Shown here: piece by piece, positions 15,586 to 24,357 of the stretch | Layout of the letters: each line of letters opens with the position of its first letter | Position numbering within the stretch: position 1 is the first letter of the stretch | DNA from: JAXGYX01 sp964487355 | Lineage (GTDB): Bacteria; Bacillota; Clostridia; Saccharofermentanales; Fastidiosipilaceae | Direction: 5' to 3' | Length of the DNA: 34,996 bases | Assembly (NCBI GenBank): GCA_964487355.1 | Contig: CAZAPS010000016.1 | Span: 1-34,996 of the forward strand | The notes under the pieces: model-generated | Databases searched by the model: none | What the model was told of the DNA's origin: nothing | Seen by the model: the letters and a program-made list of their open reading frames with translations, nothing else | Position numbers and translations under genes: made by a program

Positions 15586-16752
15586 ATGGAATGGATGGCC
15601 AATATGTTTGAACCGGGAGCTAGTGAGAAGGAGCGGGCGATCATAATGGGGATCTCCCGAGGTGACGAAAACAGTCGTGCTGAATCGGAGCACTCTTTGG
15701 ATGAGCTTGCTTCATTGGCGGAATCGTGTGGCGCTATCGTGGTTGGACGGGCGCACCAACACAGAGACAGACCGGTTGCCTCCACCTATTTTGGCAAGGG
15801 AAAACTGCAGGAGGTCAAAGAAGCCGCCCAAGCCCTGGACGCGGACCTACTGATCTCGGATGATGAGCTTAGCGGTTCCCAATTAAGAAACATCGAAAAA
15901 CTAACCGGGCTGCGCACGATCGATCGCACAATGTTGATATTGGATATTTTCGCGAACCGCGCGGTGACGCGGGAGGGCAAATGGGAAGTTGAACTGGCTC
16001 AGTATCAATACAAACTGCCACGACTGCATCAGGAGATTGGCGAGCTGTCACGGCTGGGTGGTGGAATTGGGACAAGAGGTCCCGGTGAGACCAAGCTGGA
16101 GTCGGATCGTCGCTACATTCGTCAGCGGATCTCGGCGTTGCGCAAAAACTTGTCCGATGTCTCGGAACATCGAAGCAGGCTGCGCTCCTCACGGGCGAAA
16201 AGAGGAACGATCTCTGTGGCCGTGGTTGGCTATACTAACGCCGGAAAATCCACGTTAATAAACAAGCTGTGTGAAACTGATCTATACGCGGCGGACAAAG
16301 TATTCGCCACGCTGGACTCAAGTGTGCGCAAACTGTGGCTTCCGGGCAATTCGAGAAGAAGGTTGGATACGGTTTTAATTGACACGATCGGCTTCATCAA
16401 CAAACTACCTCATCAATTGATCGACTCGTTTAAGTCGACGCTGGATGAGACCGTTCACGCGGATCTGATCATGCTGGTGGTCGATGGAGCTGACCCGTCC
16501 GCCGCGCTCAAGTTACAGACCACGTTGGAACTGTTGGATGAGTTGAAGGCAGGACAAATTCCAAGGGTGACGATTGTCAACAAAACAGATAGAATTAACG
16601 AAAGTGACATCGCTCCGGAAATTTTTGCGTTGGGCAGAAGTGATCGAGGGCTACCGGTATTTCCGGTGTCCGCCAAAACGGGCAAAGGATTGGAGAATCT
16701 GCTATCGTCGCTGGACGAGTTTCTTGACGAGTTGATTGTTGAGACAGTCTGA
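15586..16752 (+). CDS. hflX: GTPase HflX
   Basis: A 388-residue ribosome-associated GTPase that splits stalled or hibernating 70S ribosomes. The N-terminal nucleotide-binding domain includes STYFGKGKLQE (66-76) and RTIDRTMLILDIFANRA. The linker has LGGGIGTRGPGETKLE, nearly invariant in HflX. The G domain has G1 GYTNAGKS (215-222), G3 DTIGF (266-270) and G4 NKTD (332-335). Length is normal. AAAGGA at 15574-15579 supports the start. An RNA methyltransferase gene follows after 40 bases and is probably cotranscribed. Confidence 0.96.
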   Translation: MEWMANMFEPGASEKERAIIMGISRGDENSRAESEHSLDELASLAESCGAIVVGRAHQHRDRPVASTYFGKGKLQEVKEAAQALDADLLISDDELSGSQLRNIEKLTGLRTIDRTMLILDIFANRAVTREGKWEVELAQYQYKLPRLHQEIGELSRLGGGIGTRGPGETKLESDRRYIRQRISALRKNLSDVSEHRSRLRSSRAKRGTISVAVVGYTNAGKSTLINKLCETDLYAADKVFATLDSSVRKLWLPGNSRRRLDTVLIDTIGFINKLPHQLIDSFKSTLDETVHADLIMLVVDGADPSAALKLQTTLELLDELKAGQIPRVTIVNKTDRINESDIAPEIFALGRSDRGLPVFPVSAKTGKGLENLLSSLDEFLDELIVETV

Positions 16753-16792
16753 CGGCGCGCACATTTCGGACAGGAAAGAGAAGAATCAGAGT

Positions 16793-18031
16793 ATGAATAT
16801 TGTAATACCTTCATTGTTGGGCGTGGAAGCCATTATTTCAAGAGAATTGCAGGAAATGGGCTACGATAAAAACCGTATAACCGTCTATGATGGTCAGGTT
16901 TATCTGGAGGTCGATGACACCGGCGAGGCACTGTCTGATGCCGTGGCGAACATCAACCTAAACCTGCGTACCGGTGAGCGCGTCCAAATCGAGGCGGGGG
17001 TGTTTCCCGCCAAAACATTTGATGAGCTGTACGACGGTGTGCGCGAGCTGGATTGGGAAAACTGGATACCGGAAGGCTGGGCGATCCACGTCAGAGGTTA
17101 TTCGCGAAAGTCCGAATTGTTTGGAATTCCGGCCTGTCAGCGAACGATCAAAAAAGGTATCGTCGAACGATTGCTTTCACGACGCGGCAATTCAATTGGT
17201 GGCGTTGTTCCTGAAGATCCGGATTTGGGCATTATGCGCATTCAGTTTTCAATTCTTCAAGACGTCGTTCATTTTTTGGTCGACACGTCCGGAGAAAGTT
17301 TACATAAAAGAGGCTATCGCCCTGTATCGAATTTCGCTCCACTGAAAGAGACCTTGGCCGCCGCCATGCTTAAAATCATGCTCTGGGAGCCGTTCTCGGA
17401 CGAGGCTTTGCTTGACCCGTTCTGTGGCTCGGGGACCATCCCCATTGAAGCGGCGATGCTCGCCGCCAATGTACCCCCCGGACTCAACCGCCGTTTCGCG
17501 GCGGAACAATATCCGTTTCTTGATACCTCCGCATTTGAAAGAGCTCGCGAAAAAGGTAGAGACGAGATGGACACCGCCGCGCCGGACAACCCGTTTATTT
17601 TCGCTTCAGACATTGACAAAGACGCCATAGCGCTTGCGGTGGAGAACGCGACCAGCGTCAACGTCCGCGAGTTCATCAGCTTTTCCAGAAGAGACGCCAA
17701 CCGTATCTCTGGTAGAGACTGGCTGAGCTCACATCCGGAATTCAAACGCTGTCTGATTATCGGCAACCCACCTTATGGCGAACGAATGGGGGATGAGGAA
17801 GAGGTGTCAGCGATACATAAAGCGCTCGGTGAGAACTTCTTTACCAACGGTGGTCTACAGTTTGGTGTCAGGTTGGGAATCATAACTTCCAACGAGGGTT
17901 TTGAGTCGGAGATTGGTGTGAGAGCGGATCGAAGGCGAAAACTGTATAATGGTATGATCAAATGTCAATTTTATCAATACTATCGTCATCCTCGGCGCCC
18001 GTCCGCTGCGGACAACACGCGCAGACTTTAA
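16793..18031 (+). CDS. THUMP-domain class I RNA methyltransferase (RlmL N-terminal/YpsC-like)
   Basis: A 412-residue protein with an N-terminal ferredoxin-like/THUMP region (about 1-165). A Rossmann methyltransferase domain follows, with the SAM motif LLDPFCGSGTIPIEAAM and the base-flipping motif GNPPYGERM. NPPY indicates N-methylation of a nucleobase; relatives methylate guanine N2 in 23S rRNA. Start is placed at ATG 16793, where the protein begins like its family (IVIPSLLGVEAIISRELQEMG). The nearest purine-rich site (AGGAAAG) is 15 bases away, so initiation may be weak or coupled to hflX. The longer frame from 16736 overlaps hflX and was rejected. Exact rRNA target is unknown. Confidence 0.88.
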   Translation: MNIVIPSLLGVEAIISRELQEMGYDKNRITVYDGQVYLEVDDTGEALSDAVANINLNLRTGERVQIEAGVFPAKTFDELYDGVRELDWENWIPEGWAIHVRGYSRKSELFGIPACQRTIKKGIVERLLSRRGNSIGGVVPEDPDLGIMRIQFSILQDVVHFLVDTSGESLHKRGYRPVSNFAPLKETLAAAMLKIMLWEPFSDEALLDPFCGSGTIPIEAAMLAANVPPGLNRRFAAEQYPFLDTSAFERAREKGRDEMDTAAPDNPFIFASDIDKDAIALAVENATSVNVREFISFSRRDANRISGRDWLSSHPEFKRCLIIGNPPYGERMGDEEEVSAIHKALGENFFTNGGLQFGVRLGIITSNEGFESEIGVRADRRRKLYNGMIKCQFYQYYRHPRRPSAADNTRRL

Positions 18032-18052
18032 GCCTGCCACCGGAGAAAATGA

Positions 18053-18802
18053 ATGAAGGCAATCATACTCGCTGCTGGATACGCAGACAAGCTTTACCCC
18101 TTGACGAAAGATCAACCCAAAGCTTTGCTTCCTGTGATCGGACGTCCAATCATGAATTATCTGATCGATGAAATTGAAAAAATTCAGGAAATTGATGAAA
18201 TTTTTGTTGTCACAAATGATGAGTTCGAAGACCATTTCATCCGCTGGAAAGAAGAGCATCAATTTCGGTCAGGGCTAAAGATCACGATTGTAAACAACGG
18301 GACAGTTGGCGAGGAAAGCCGCCACGGCGCTGTTGCTGATTTGGGCTACTGCATCAATAAATGTGAAATCCGGGACGATGTCCTGGTTGTCGCCGGTGAT
18401 ACTTTGATCCGGTTTGATTTGACTGAGGCGTTAAAGGATTATCTTACCCTTGGCACCGATGTGGTATGTGGCCAACGAGCCAAAAGCGGTATGGATCTGA
18501 GTCGATTCGCGATCGCGAAGACGGATCCGGATCATTTTGTTATCGAACTCGAGGAAAAGCCCGCTAAACCCAAATCAAATCTGATTATCTACGCGCTTTA
18601 CTTCTTTGAACGCTCCACCTTGCCCATGGTGGATGAATACTTGCTTAATCTACATTCGCCTGAATATCTGGGCAACTTTCTCGAATGGCTGCATCTAAGA
18701 AAACCATTGTTTGTGCATGTTCCGGACGGTGACTGCATTGACATTGACACTCTTACGGACTATGCGGACGCTCAGCTCAAATTCAGCAATCAAGAGGAAT
18801 AG
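18053..18802 (+). CDS. sugar-phosphate nucleotidyltransferase family protein
   Basis: A 249-residue cytoplasmic enzyme of the NTP_transferase family. The N-terminal signature AIILAAGYADKLYPLT binds the nucleotide, DQPKALLPVIGRPIM carries the conserved lysine, and VVAGDTLIRFD provides the metal-binding aspartate. A second acidic motif, CIDIDT, lies near the C terminus. It resembles the catalytic domain of glucose-1-phosphate thymidylyl- and uridylyltransferases but is shorter, lacking the C-terminal left-handed helix domain. Sugar and nucleotide are unknown. GGAGAAA before the ATG supports the start. The context (RNA methyltransferase upstream, proA downstream) does not explain its role. Confidence 0.85.
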   Translation: MKAIILAAGYADKLYPLTKDQPKALLPVIGRPIMNYLIDEIEKIQEIDEIFVVTNDEFEDHFIRWKEEHQFRSGLKITIVNNGTVGEESRHGAVADLGYCINKCEIRDDVLVVAGDTLIRFDLTEALKDYLTLGTDVVCGQRAKSGMDLSRFAIAKTDPDHFVIELEEKPAKPKSNLIIYALYFFERSTLPMVDEYLLNLHSPEYLGNFLEWLHLRKPLFVHVPDGDCIDIDTLTDYADAQLKFSNQEE

Positions 18803-18870
18803 TGTGAACGCTTATCCGTCCGCAAGACTAACCACACGGGAATAACAACATTTGATCAGGGAGGACTGCA

Positions 18871-20166
18871 ATGACCGATATTATTACTATGGCCAAACAA
18901 TCAAGACACGCTTCGATCCCTCTTTCAGTAATGAAAAGCGAGGAAAAGAACACTGCTCTTCAGGCGATCCGTCAAGCGTTGATCGATAACAAAGACCGTA
19001 TTTTCTCTGCCAACCGAACTGATCTTGAACGTGCCAAAACTGAACAACTGGCGGCGCCACTTATCAGTCGCCTGACTTTTGACGAACACAAACTGACCGA
19101 TGTGACCGATGGAATTCAGCAGTTGCTCCAACTGGACGATCCGGTGGGGAGCACATCTTTGTCCACCGAATTGGCCGAAGGCCTGGAGCTCTACAAAGTC
19201 AGTTCACCAATCGGTGTGATCGGCGTTATTTTTGAATCGAGGCCGGACGCCCTGGTTCAAATTTCCACCCTCTGCCTAAAAAGTGGAAATGCCGTTTTGT
19301 TGAAAGGAGGCAGTGAGGCGAAAGAGACCAATCGAGTGTTGACTCAGATCATCGCGGATGCCTCCATCACCGCCGGTTGTCCGCAAAATTGGATCAGTCT
19401 GATGGAAAGTCATGAGGAAGTGGATGGCTTGTTGACCTGTGATCAGGACGTTGACCTTTTGATTCCAAGAGGTTCAAATGAATTTGTCCAATACATCATG
19501 ACCCATACCCGTATCCCTGTTTTGGGTCACGCGGACGGCGTCTGCCATTCTTATGTGGACAAAAAGGCTGATTTAGATATGGCGATCCGAGTGCTGGTCG
19601 ACGCGAAAACTCAATATGTCTCGGTCTGCAACGCGACCGAGATGATGCTGTTGCATGATGACCTTCCCAATGAATGGGTGTTGAGCCTGATCACTGCGCT
19701 GAAAGAGAAAAATGTGAGGATTTATGGAGACGAGAGAATCGTCGAATTGATTGGCTGCGAGCCCATTCTTGAGTACCATCATGAATATCTGGACTATGCC
19801 GTGTCCATGCGCTTTGTCGAGAGCCTGGAAGCGGCGGTCGACCATATCAATGAATTTGGGTCGGGGCACACAGAGGCGATCTTGACCACGGACGACAGGG
19901 CAGCCCGATACTTCATGTCGCATGTCGATGCGGGAAATGTCTTTTGGAATTGTTCGACCCGGTTCAGCGACGGATTCCGCTATGGATTTGGCGCCGAAGT
20001 AGGTGTCTCCACTTCTAAAATTCACGCTCGAGGTCCGGTGGGTCTGGACGGTCTGGTGACGTATAAATACAAGTTGTTCGGGCATAGCGACATCGTCGGC
20101 GATTTTAGCTCGGGAGAACGTTCGTTCACACACAAAGAACTGAATCGGTCGTCACCGTTTGATTAA
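18871..20166 (+). CDS. proA: glutamate-5-semialdehyde dehydrogenase (gamma-glutamyl phosphate reductase)
   Basis: A 431-residue NADPH-dependent enzyme converting gamma-glutamyl phosphate to glutamate-5-semialdehyde, the second step of proline synthesis. Typical features are PIGVIGVIFESRPDAL, KSGNAVLLKGGSEA, the nucleophilic cysteine in YVSVCNATE (Cys253), and the C-terminal FGFGAEVGVSTSKIHARGPVGL-type block near residues 370-395. YVSVCNA differs slightly from the usual YPSACNA, but the cysteine is retained. Start supported by GGAGG about 6 bases upstream. The partner kinase proB is not adjacent, which is unusual because the two are commonly linked. Confidence 0.97.
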   Translation: MTDIITMAKQSRHASIPLSVMKSEEKNTALQAIRQALIDNKDRIFSANRTDLERAKTEQLAAPLISRLTFDEHKLTDVTDGIQQLLQLDDPVGSTSLSTELAEGLELYKVSSPIGVIGVIFESRPDALVQISTLCLKSGNAVLLKGGSEAKETNRVLTQIIADASITAGCPQNWISLMESHEEVDGLLTCDQDVDLLIPRGSNEFVQYIMTHTRIPVLGHADGVCHSYVDKKADLDMAIRVLVDAKTQYVSVCNATEMMLLHDDLPNEWVLSLITALKEKNVRIYGDERIVELIGCEPILEYHHEYLDYAVSMRFVESLEAAVDHINEFGSGHTEAILTTDDRAARYFMSHVDAGNVFWNCSTRFSDGFRYGFGAEVGVSTSKIHARGPVGLDGLVTYKYKLFGHSDIVGDFSSGERSFTHKELNRSSPFD

Positions 20167-20291
20167 TCGCCGGTGTACCGCATGTTCGCCGGGCAATACA
20201 AAAAAGAACGCTTAATATATGATAAAACGATGGAGGATACCGTCGACGATCGATCTTGGAAGATCATCTGTAGTGGAGGAAGTCAGGTTAT
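20167..20291 (+). promoter_or_regulatory. upp leader region
   Basis: A weak TATGAT -10 is at 20218-20223. Downstream, GATCTT-GG-AAGATC (within 20251-20266) forms a small hairpin before the ribosome binding site GGAGG. No clear -35 or proA terminator is seen. Confidence 0.3.
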
Positions 20292-20921
20292 ATGGAAAAC
20301 GTTTTTATTTTTGATCATCCGCTCATTCAACACAAAATTTCTTTGATGCGAGACAAGCACACGATCACAAAGGAATTTAGGGAGCTGGCTTCTGAAATCG
20401 CCATGCTGATGGCGTATGAGGTCACGCGTGACCTCCCTCTCCAGGAAATAGAGGTCGAGACGCCAATCGCGATCGCCAAGACAAAGGTGTTGGCCGGTAA
20501 AAAGTTGGCTTTGGTGCCCATTTTACGAGCGGGTTTGGGTATGGTGGATGGAATGCTGAACCTGATTCCGATGGCGAAGGTGGGACATATCGGTCTCTAT
20601 CGCGACCCGGTCAGCCTCGAACCCGTTGAATACTACTGTAAGCTTCCTGAAGATAGCGCGGAACGCGAAGTGATTGTGCTTGATCCGATGCTCGCCACAG
20701 GAGGTTCGGCTGTGGAGGCGGTTTCTTTTCTGAAACAACGAGGGATTAAAAATATCAAGTTTATGTGCCTGATAGCGGGTCTCCCGGGTGTCGACGCCCT
20801 CCACGCGGCTCATCCGGATGTGACTATTTATTGCGCCTCATTGGACGATAAGCTGGATGATCATGGATATATCATTCCGGGACTGGGCGACGCGGGCGAC
20901 CGGTTGTTTGGAACTAAATAA
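20292..20921 (+). CDS. upp: uracil phosphoribosyltransferase
   Basis: A 209-residue salvage enzyme making UMP from uracil and PRPP. It has the N-terminal DHPLIQHKISLMRDK block, the VPILRAGLGMVDG segment, the PRPP-binding loop VIVLDPMLATGGSA, and the C-terminal uracil-binding GYIIPGLGDAGDRLFGTK. Length is exactly typical. GGAGGAAG at about 20275-20282 precedes the ATG. It ends 6 bases from the stop of the convergent FHA protein gene, with no room for a separate terminator. Confidence 0.98.
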   Translation: MENVFIFDHPLIQHKISLMRDKHTITKEFRELASEIAMLMAYEVTRDLPLQEIEVETPIAIAKTKVLAGKKLALVPILRAGLGMVDGMLNLIPMAKVGHIGLYRDPVSLEPVEYYCKLPEDSAEREVIVLDPMLATGGSAVEAVSFLKQRGIKNIKFMCLIAGLPGVDALHAAHPDVTIYCASLDDKLDDHGYIIPGLGDAGDRLFGTK

Positions 20922-20927
20922 ATCATT

Positions 20928-22406
20928 TCAGACACCTGAATCCGTGTCAAAGAGATAGATGTAACGACCCACTCTCAGATAGGTGCCGGCGGGCAACGGT
21001 TCATCCGCTCCGTCCGGAAGACGAATTCCGTTGAGCCAAACCCCGCTGTCGGGATTTGGCTCTTTCTTGTTGTCGTTCACCGACTCCGCACCTGTGTCCC
21101 TTACTCGGTAACCGGTATCTCCATGCTCAATTATCGCATGAATCGGCCTGATCTCCGGACTGTTCAAACAAAGGTCTGAGCGCACGGGATCGGAACCAAT
21201 TGTAAATACAGGTCTGATGATGTTGACAGTTTGGAAATCAGTCTTTGGATTCGTCAGGGTTTCTCCGGCGTCCAGGTAGGCGAGCTCGATGGCTGTCAGT
21301 CGCGCGGGTGGTTGACACAAAATCGATTCTTTGTCATTTGAAATGGATAGTTTCGCGAGCCGTGATCTGCGAATTTGCTGTCTGGTCCGGAAGTTACGCT
21401 CTTTATCTTCTGTTTTCATGCGCTCGGCGTTCTTTTGCTGCTGTGTCAGCCTGCGCCTTAGCGGTGAGCTACCGGATGCGAGCAAATAAGCATCCAGTAA
21501 AATGAATCCACCCAAGACAAACAGAACAAACCAACGGTTAAAATCGTTAGTCAGTAGTTCAAGGTAGGATGCCGCTCCGACAATTAACAAGAAGAGGACT
21601 TGAACCACGAGCACAAATGAAATTCGATGGTTCCGACTCTTTACGGTAATTTCACGTTGGCCGCCCGTTGTCTCCGACAGCGATTTTTGGTCGTGGCACG
21701 ATTCGGCAAGACCCTTGTTTGGCGCGGCTTTTTGTCGGCGTGTCGGTTCATTCTGAGGTGATCGCGTCACTAAGCCGGCGGGTGGATTTTCAGATTCTCG
21801 CACAGTGGATCTTGTCCGGTCATCATGGTTCAACACAAACAGACAATCTCGTAAAATGACGGCAAACTCTGCCGGTTTTTCGTGAGCTGACAACAGTAGT
21901 TTGTCGCTGAGAGTGTGATCGAGCCGATCGTCAGCGGTAGCCAATCGAATACACGGTTCGGCCAAAAATGATAATATACCTGCCTCATATTGATGGCTGA
22001 AGTATGGTGCTGTCGACCCGGACAGTGGCAGACAGATCATCTGTGGATGCTGAAAATCAAGATCAGCTCCGGGAGTACCGTACATAAAAATATAATCCGG
22101 ATCAATCAGCAAGCCGTGATATTTTTCAATATTCGCGATCTGAGACGCGATCGCGTACAACAGGTACAACCAATCTGTGAGCTTTAAATTTGAAATGTCA
22201 GCGATTTGGCTCAGTGAAGTCAAACCGGTGAGTGGATAAGTCAAGACAGTTTGATCAGTTGTGGAGTTCAAACGCGGTGAGATAAAAATATCATAGGTTC
22301 CGGATTGTAATTCGCGCAACAAATTCAAGTCAACGCTTTCTTCGGAAAGCAGCGTGCAGGTAAGAACGTCAGCCCATTCTGTTCGCCTGATCCGAAGTTG
22401 TGGCAT
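20928..22406 (-). CDS. DUF6382-FHA membrane protein of the Tad locus
   Basis: A 492-residue protein. Residues 1-190 resemble DUF6382 (…YHGLLIDPDYIFMYG…). A polar linker follows, then two membrane helices (about 262-282 and 291-311), a basic Gln/Arg-rich stretch, and a C-terminal FHA-like domain (about 395-488). DUF6382-FHA proteins are commonly encoded beside Tad/Flp genes in Clostridia. In the FHA part, the usual GR is GS (Ser405) and the usual SxxH serine is Arg420 before His423; only the asparagine of NG (459) is kept, so phosphothreonine binding is doubtful. The start at 22406 follows GGAGGT; the pilin gene stop lies 13 bases upstream. It is the last gene of the operon. Confidence 0.82.
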   Translation of the reverse strand: MPQLRIRRTEWADVLTCTLLSEESVDLNLLRELQSGTYDIFISPRLNSTTDQTVLTYPLTGLTSLSQIADISNLKLTDWLYLLYAIASQIANIEKYHGLLIDPDYIFMYGTPGADLDFQHPQMICLPLSGSTAPYFSHQYEAGILSFLAEPCIRLATADDRLDHTLSDKLLLSAHEKPAEFAVILRDCLFVLNHDDRTRSTVRESENPPAGLVTRSPQNEPTRRQKAAPNKGLAESCHDQKSLSETTGGQREITVKSRNHRISFVLVVQVLFLLIVGAASYLELLTNDFNRWFVLFVLGGFILLDAYLLASGSSPLRRRLTQQQKNAERMKTEDKERNFRTRQQIRRSRLAKLSISNDKESILCQPPARLTAIELAYLDAGETLTNPKTDFQTVNIIRPVFTIGSDPVRSDLCLNSPEIRPIHAIIEHGDTGYRVRDTGAESVNDNKKEPNPDSGVWLNGIRLPDGADEPLPAGTYLRVGRYIYLFDTDSGV

Positions 22407-22418
22407 AATTACCTCCAC

Positions 22419-22676
22419 TCAATAGCCGGGGCTGATCTGATCAATCACGGCTTTGTCATCAAAAACCTCTTTGAAAATGTTGTTGGAGAATTTTCTCATC
22501 GCTGTGTTGAAAATCAAAGCGATGGCGATCAGCACCGCGATCAGTATGACGACTTCCAGCGTTCCCATGCCTCGTTTGTCAGCCAAGAGTCTGCGAACAT
22601 GATTGGTCTTTCTCTGCTTGCGAATGTGGTCAGAACTTTTGTGACTTTGCTGCTTTTTCAATAGATGACTGGTCAT
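22419..22676 (-). CDS. Flp-type (type IVb-like) prepilin
   Basis: An 85-residue protein with a long basic leader (about 36 residues, Lys/Arg/His-rich), then RG|MGTLE and a hydrophobic helix (VVILIAVLIAIALIF). Cleavage after Gly36 would place Glu41 at position +5 of the mature protein, the standard prepilin-peptidase rule. The mature pilin of about 49 residues is Flp-like in size. The start at 22676 is fixed by AGGAGG at 22689-22684; a longer reading frame upstream was rejected. No prepilin peptidase (TadV/CpaA) is encoded in the window. Confidence 0.87.
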   Translation of the reverse strand: MTSHLLKKQQSHKSSDHIRKQRKTNHVRRLLADKRGMGTLEVVILIAVLIAIALIFNTAMRKFSNNIFKEVFDDKAVIDQISPGY

Positions 22677-22797
22677 TTCTTTTCCTCCTGTTTCGTGTAA
22701 TCCGATGAAATCCAGCATAGCCCGGGATCGTCCGCCAATGTTGAGCCTTATTTCGTAAAAAAACGTCATTTTGCGAAAGTTTTCAAAGTCGAAGCCT

Positions 22798-24357
22798 CTA
22801 GACGCCAATGAAAACACTGACGGCGGGAGACAGCGCGATGAGCACGACCGAGAGCAAGTCCATCATCATCGGCAATGTAAGCTTGCCTGACAGCTCTCTG
22901 ACTCTTCGCATATAAGTGTCCTTGTATAGGTTCCAGCTGATCTCTTTTTGGCGACGTAATGAGTTTAGCAAATCCTGATGACCGGTTTTGTCGTATTGTT
23001 CGAGCAGAAAAAAGACAGTCCGGACAGCGGTGACCTGACAGCGGCCGGCGAGCTTTTTGAGCGCGGCACGGCCCATGCCCATGGACTGGGCACGTGAGAG
23101 CCGGCTGATTTCAATTGTTAGTGAGCGATTGGCGGTAGTTAAGGTTCGCAACGAATCAGTCAACGCGTTTGAAAGGGTCACACCCATTTTTAATTGTTGT
23201 AAAATGATATCCAAGAATAATGGCGTGTCTTCTATTAGTTGTTTTTTATACTCCTTTACCGACTCGCGAAGATTGATATCGATCAACAACCAGCCGATTG
23301 GGGCGCCAAGTGGCAGGGCGAACCAAGGAAGCTTGCGACCGATACATAACAATAAGGAGGATATGAAAAGACAGATCATCAACACTACCTTTCGACCGGT
23401 AAATCTAATTTCGATCTGCCGGTTGTCAATGCCGTCCGGCTCAATTTGAAACTGAGAGGGAAGAAAAGAGAAGTCAATCAAATGCTTTTGACGGTTGCGA
23501 TAAAAAGCCGGGAGATGAGAAAATATCAATTCACTCATCTTCTGAATGGGCATGGTCAAAGTCAGCCTGTCGATCACCCTCAGTAATCCGCTCGACTTGT
23601 TTGGTTTGTTTTCATCCTTTTGTGTGGAAAACAATAGCGCGCTGATAACCAGGGCCGACAACGCGGCGATGATGAAGGCGACCACCATTAATATGGATGA
23701 AATGAGCGACACTGACTGCGAGCTAAATGAAGCGAATAGACCTCGAAACAAGAAGGCGAGCACAAATGGCATGGCGATCAGGATCATTCCCTGCATAATC
23801 TGTCCATGCTGTTCCGCGCGTACTTCCTCTTCGAGATCATGTAGGGTGGCGGTCCGCTCCTTCGCGTCGCGTATGATGAAAACAATTCGGTTACCCAACA
23901 TATCCGCTCCGGCGAGTGTGCGAAACAGCACACCCGCTTCCGTCACTGAGATTTGTTGACTCAACATGGTGAGGACGTCGCGTAGTGAATATTGCGCCCG
24001 CAGATGGTTGGCGGCGTTTTGTAAAGCTTTACCGAGGGACGAGTGTTCACCGAACTGATTTGGCGCGTTGTCAGCGGAGTTCAACAGGGCCCGGGTCAAT
24101 GAGTGACCGGCGGACAAGTCGCCTGACAAGCTTTGCAGGAAATAATAATACTGTTGGTAATCTCGTTTCTCACGCATGTTGTCGAGCACGCGGCGAGTCG
24201 ATCGAACGGCCAGCGGAGCGGTCGACGCCGCCAAGCCGGCGCGGATGAGCGAATTGGAAGAAAATGGCCCGGTCAACACAAACATGCCCGCCAAGGCAAT
24301 CAACCAAAGCGCGATGAGAAATATAGGTGACTTAGACCAGCGAAACAAGTTCTCCAT
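22798..24357 (-). CDS. fused TadB-TadC-like inner-membrane platform protein
   Basis: A 519-residue membrane protein with two type II secretion F-like domains. The first (about 68-205; YQQYYYFLQSLSGDLSAGHSL…) is TadB-like and is followed by two helices (190-208, 216-243). The second (about 375-515; TPLFLDIILQQLKMGVTLSNAL…) is TadC-like and ends in a terminal helix; further helices lie at 11-31 and 323-360. TadB and TadC are normally separate proteins of about 300 residues each that form the platform docking to the CpaF ATPase. The ATG at 24357 overlaps the end of the cpaF-like gene by 26 bases, implying translational coupling. The frame is continuous, so this is one polypeptide unless there is a sequencing error. 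Confidence 0.82.
   Translation of the reverse strand: MENLFRWSKSPIFLIALWLIALAGMFVLTGPFSSNSLIRAGLAASTAPLAVRSTRRVLDNMREKRDYQQYYYFLQSLSGDLSAGHSLTRALLNSADNAPNQFGEHSSLGKALQNAANHLRAQYSLRDVLTMLSQQISVTEAGVLFRTLAGADMLGNRIVFIIRDAKERTATLHDLEEEVRAEQHGQIMQGMILIAMPFVLAFLFRGLFASFSSQSVSLISSILMVVAFIIAALSALVISALLFSTQKDENKPNKSSGLLRVIDRLTLTMPIQKMSELIFSHLPAFYRNRQKHLIDFSFLPSQFQIEPDGIDNRQIEIRFTGRKVVLMICLFISSLLLCIGRKLPWFALPLGAPIGWLLIDINLRESVKEYKKQLIEDTPLFLDIILQQLKMGVTLSNALTDSLRTLTTANRSLTIEISRLSRAQSMGMGRAALKKLAGRCQVTAVRTVFFLLEQYDKTGHQDLLNSLRRQKEISWNLYKDTYMRRVRELSGKLTLPMMMDLLSVVLIALSPAVSVFIGV

Noticed and set aside
22677..22817. A longer start for the Flp pilin
   Set aside because: AGGAGG at 22684-22689 points to 22676, and the extension overlaps the end of the TadBC gene.
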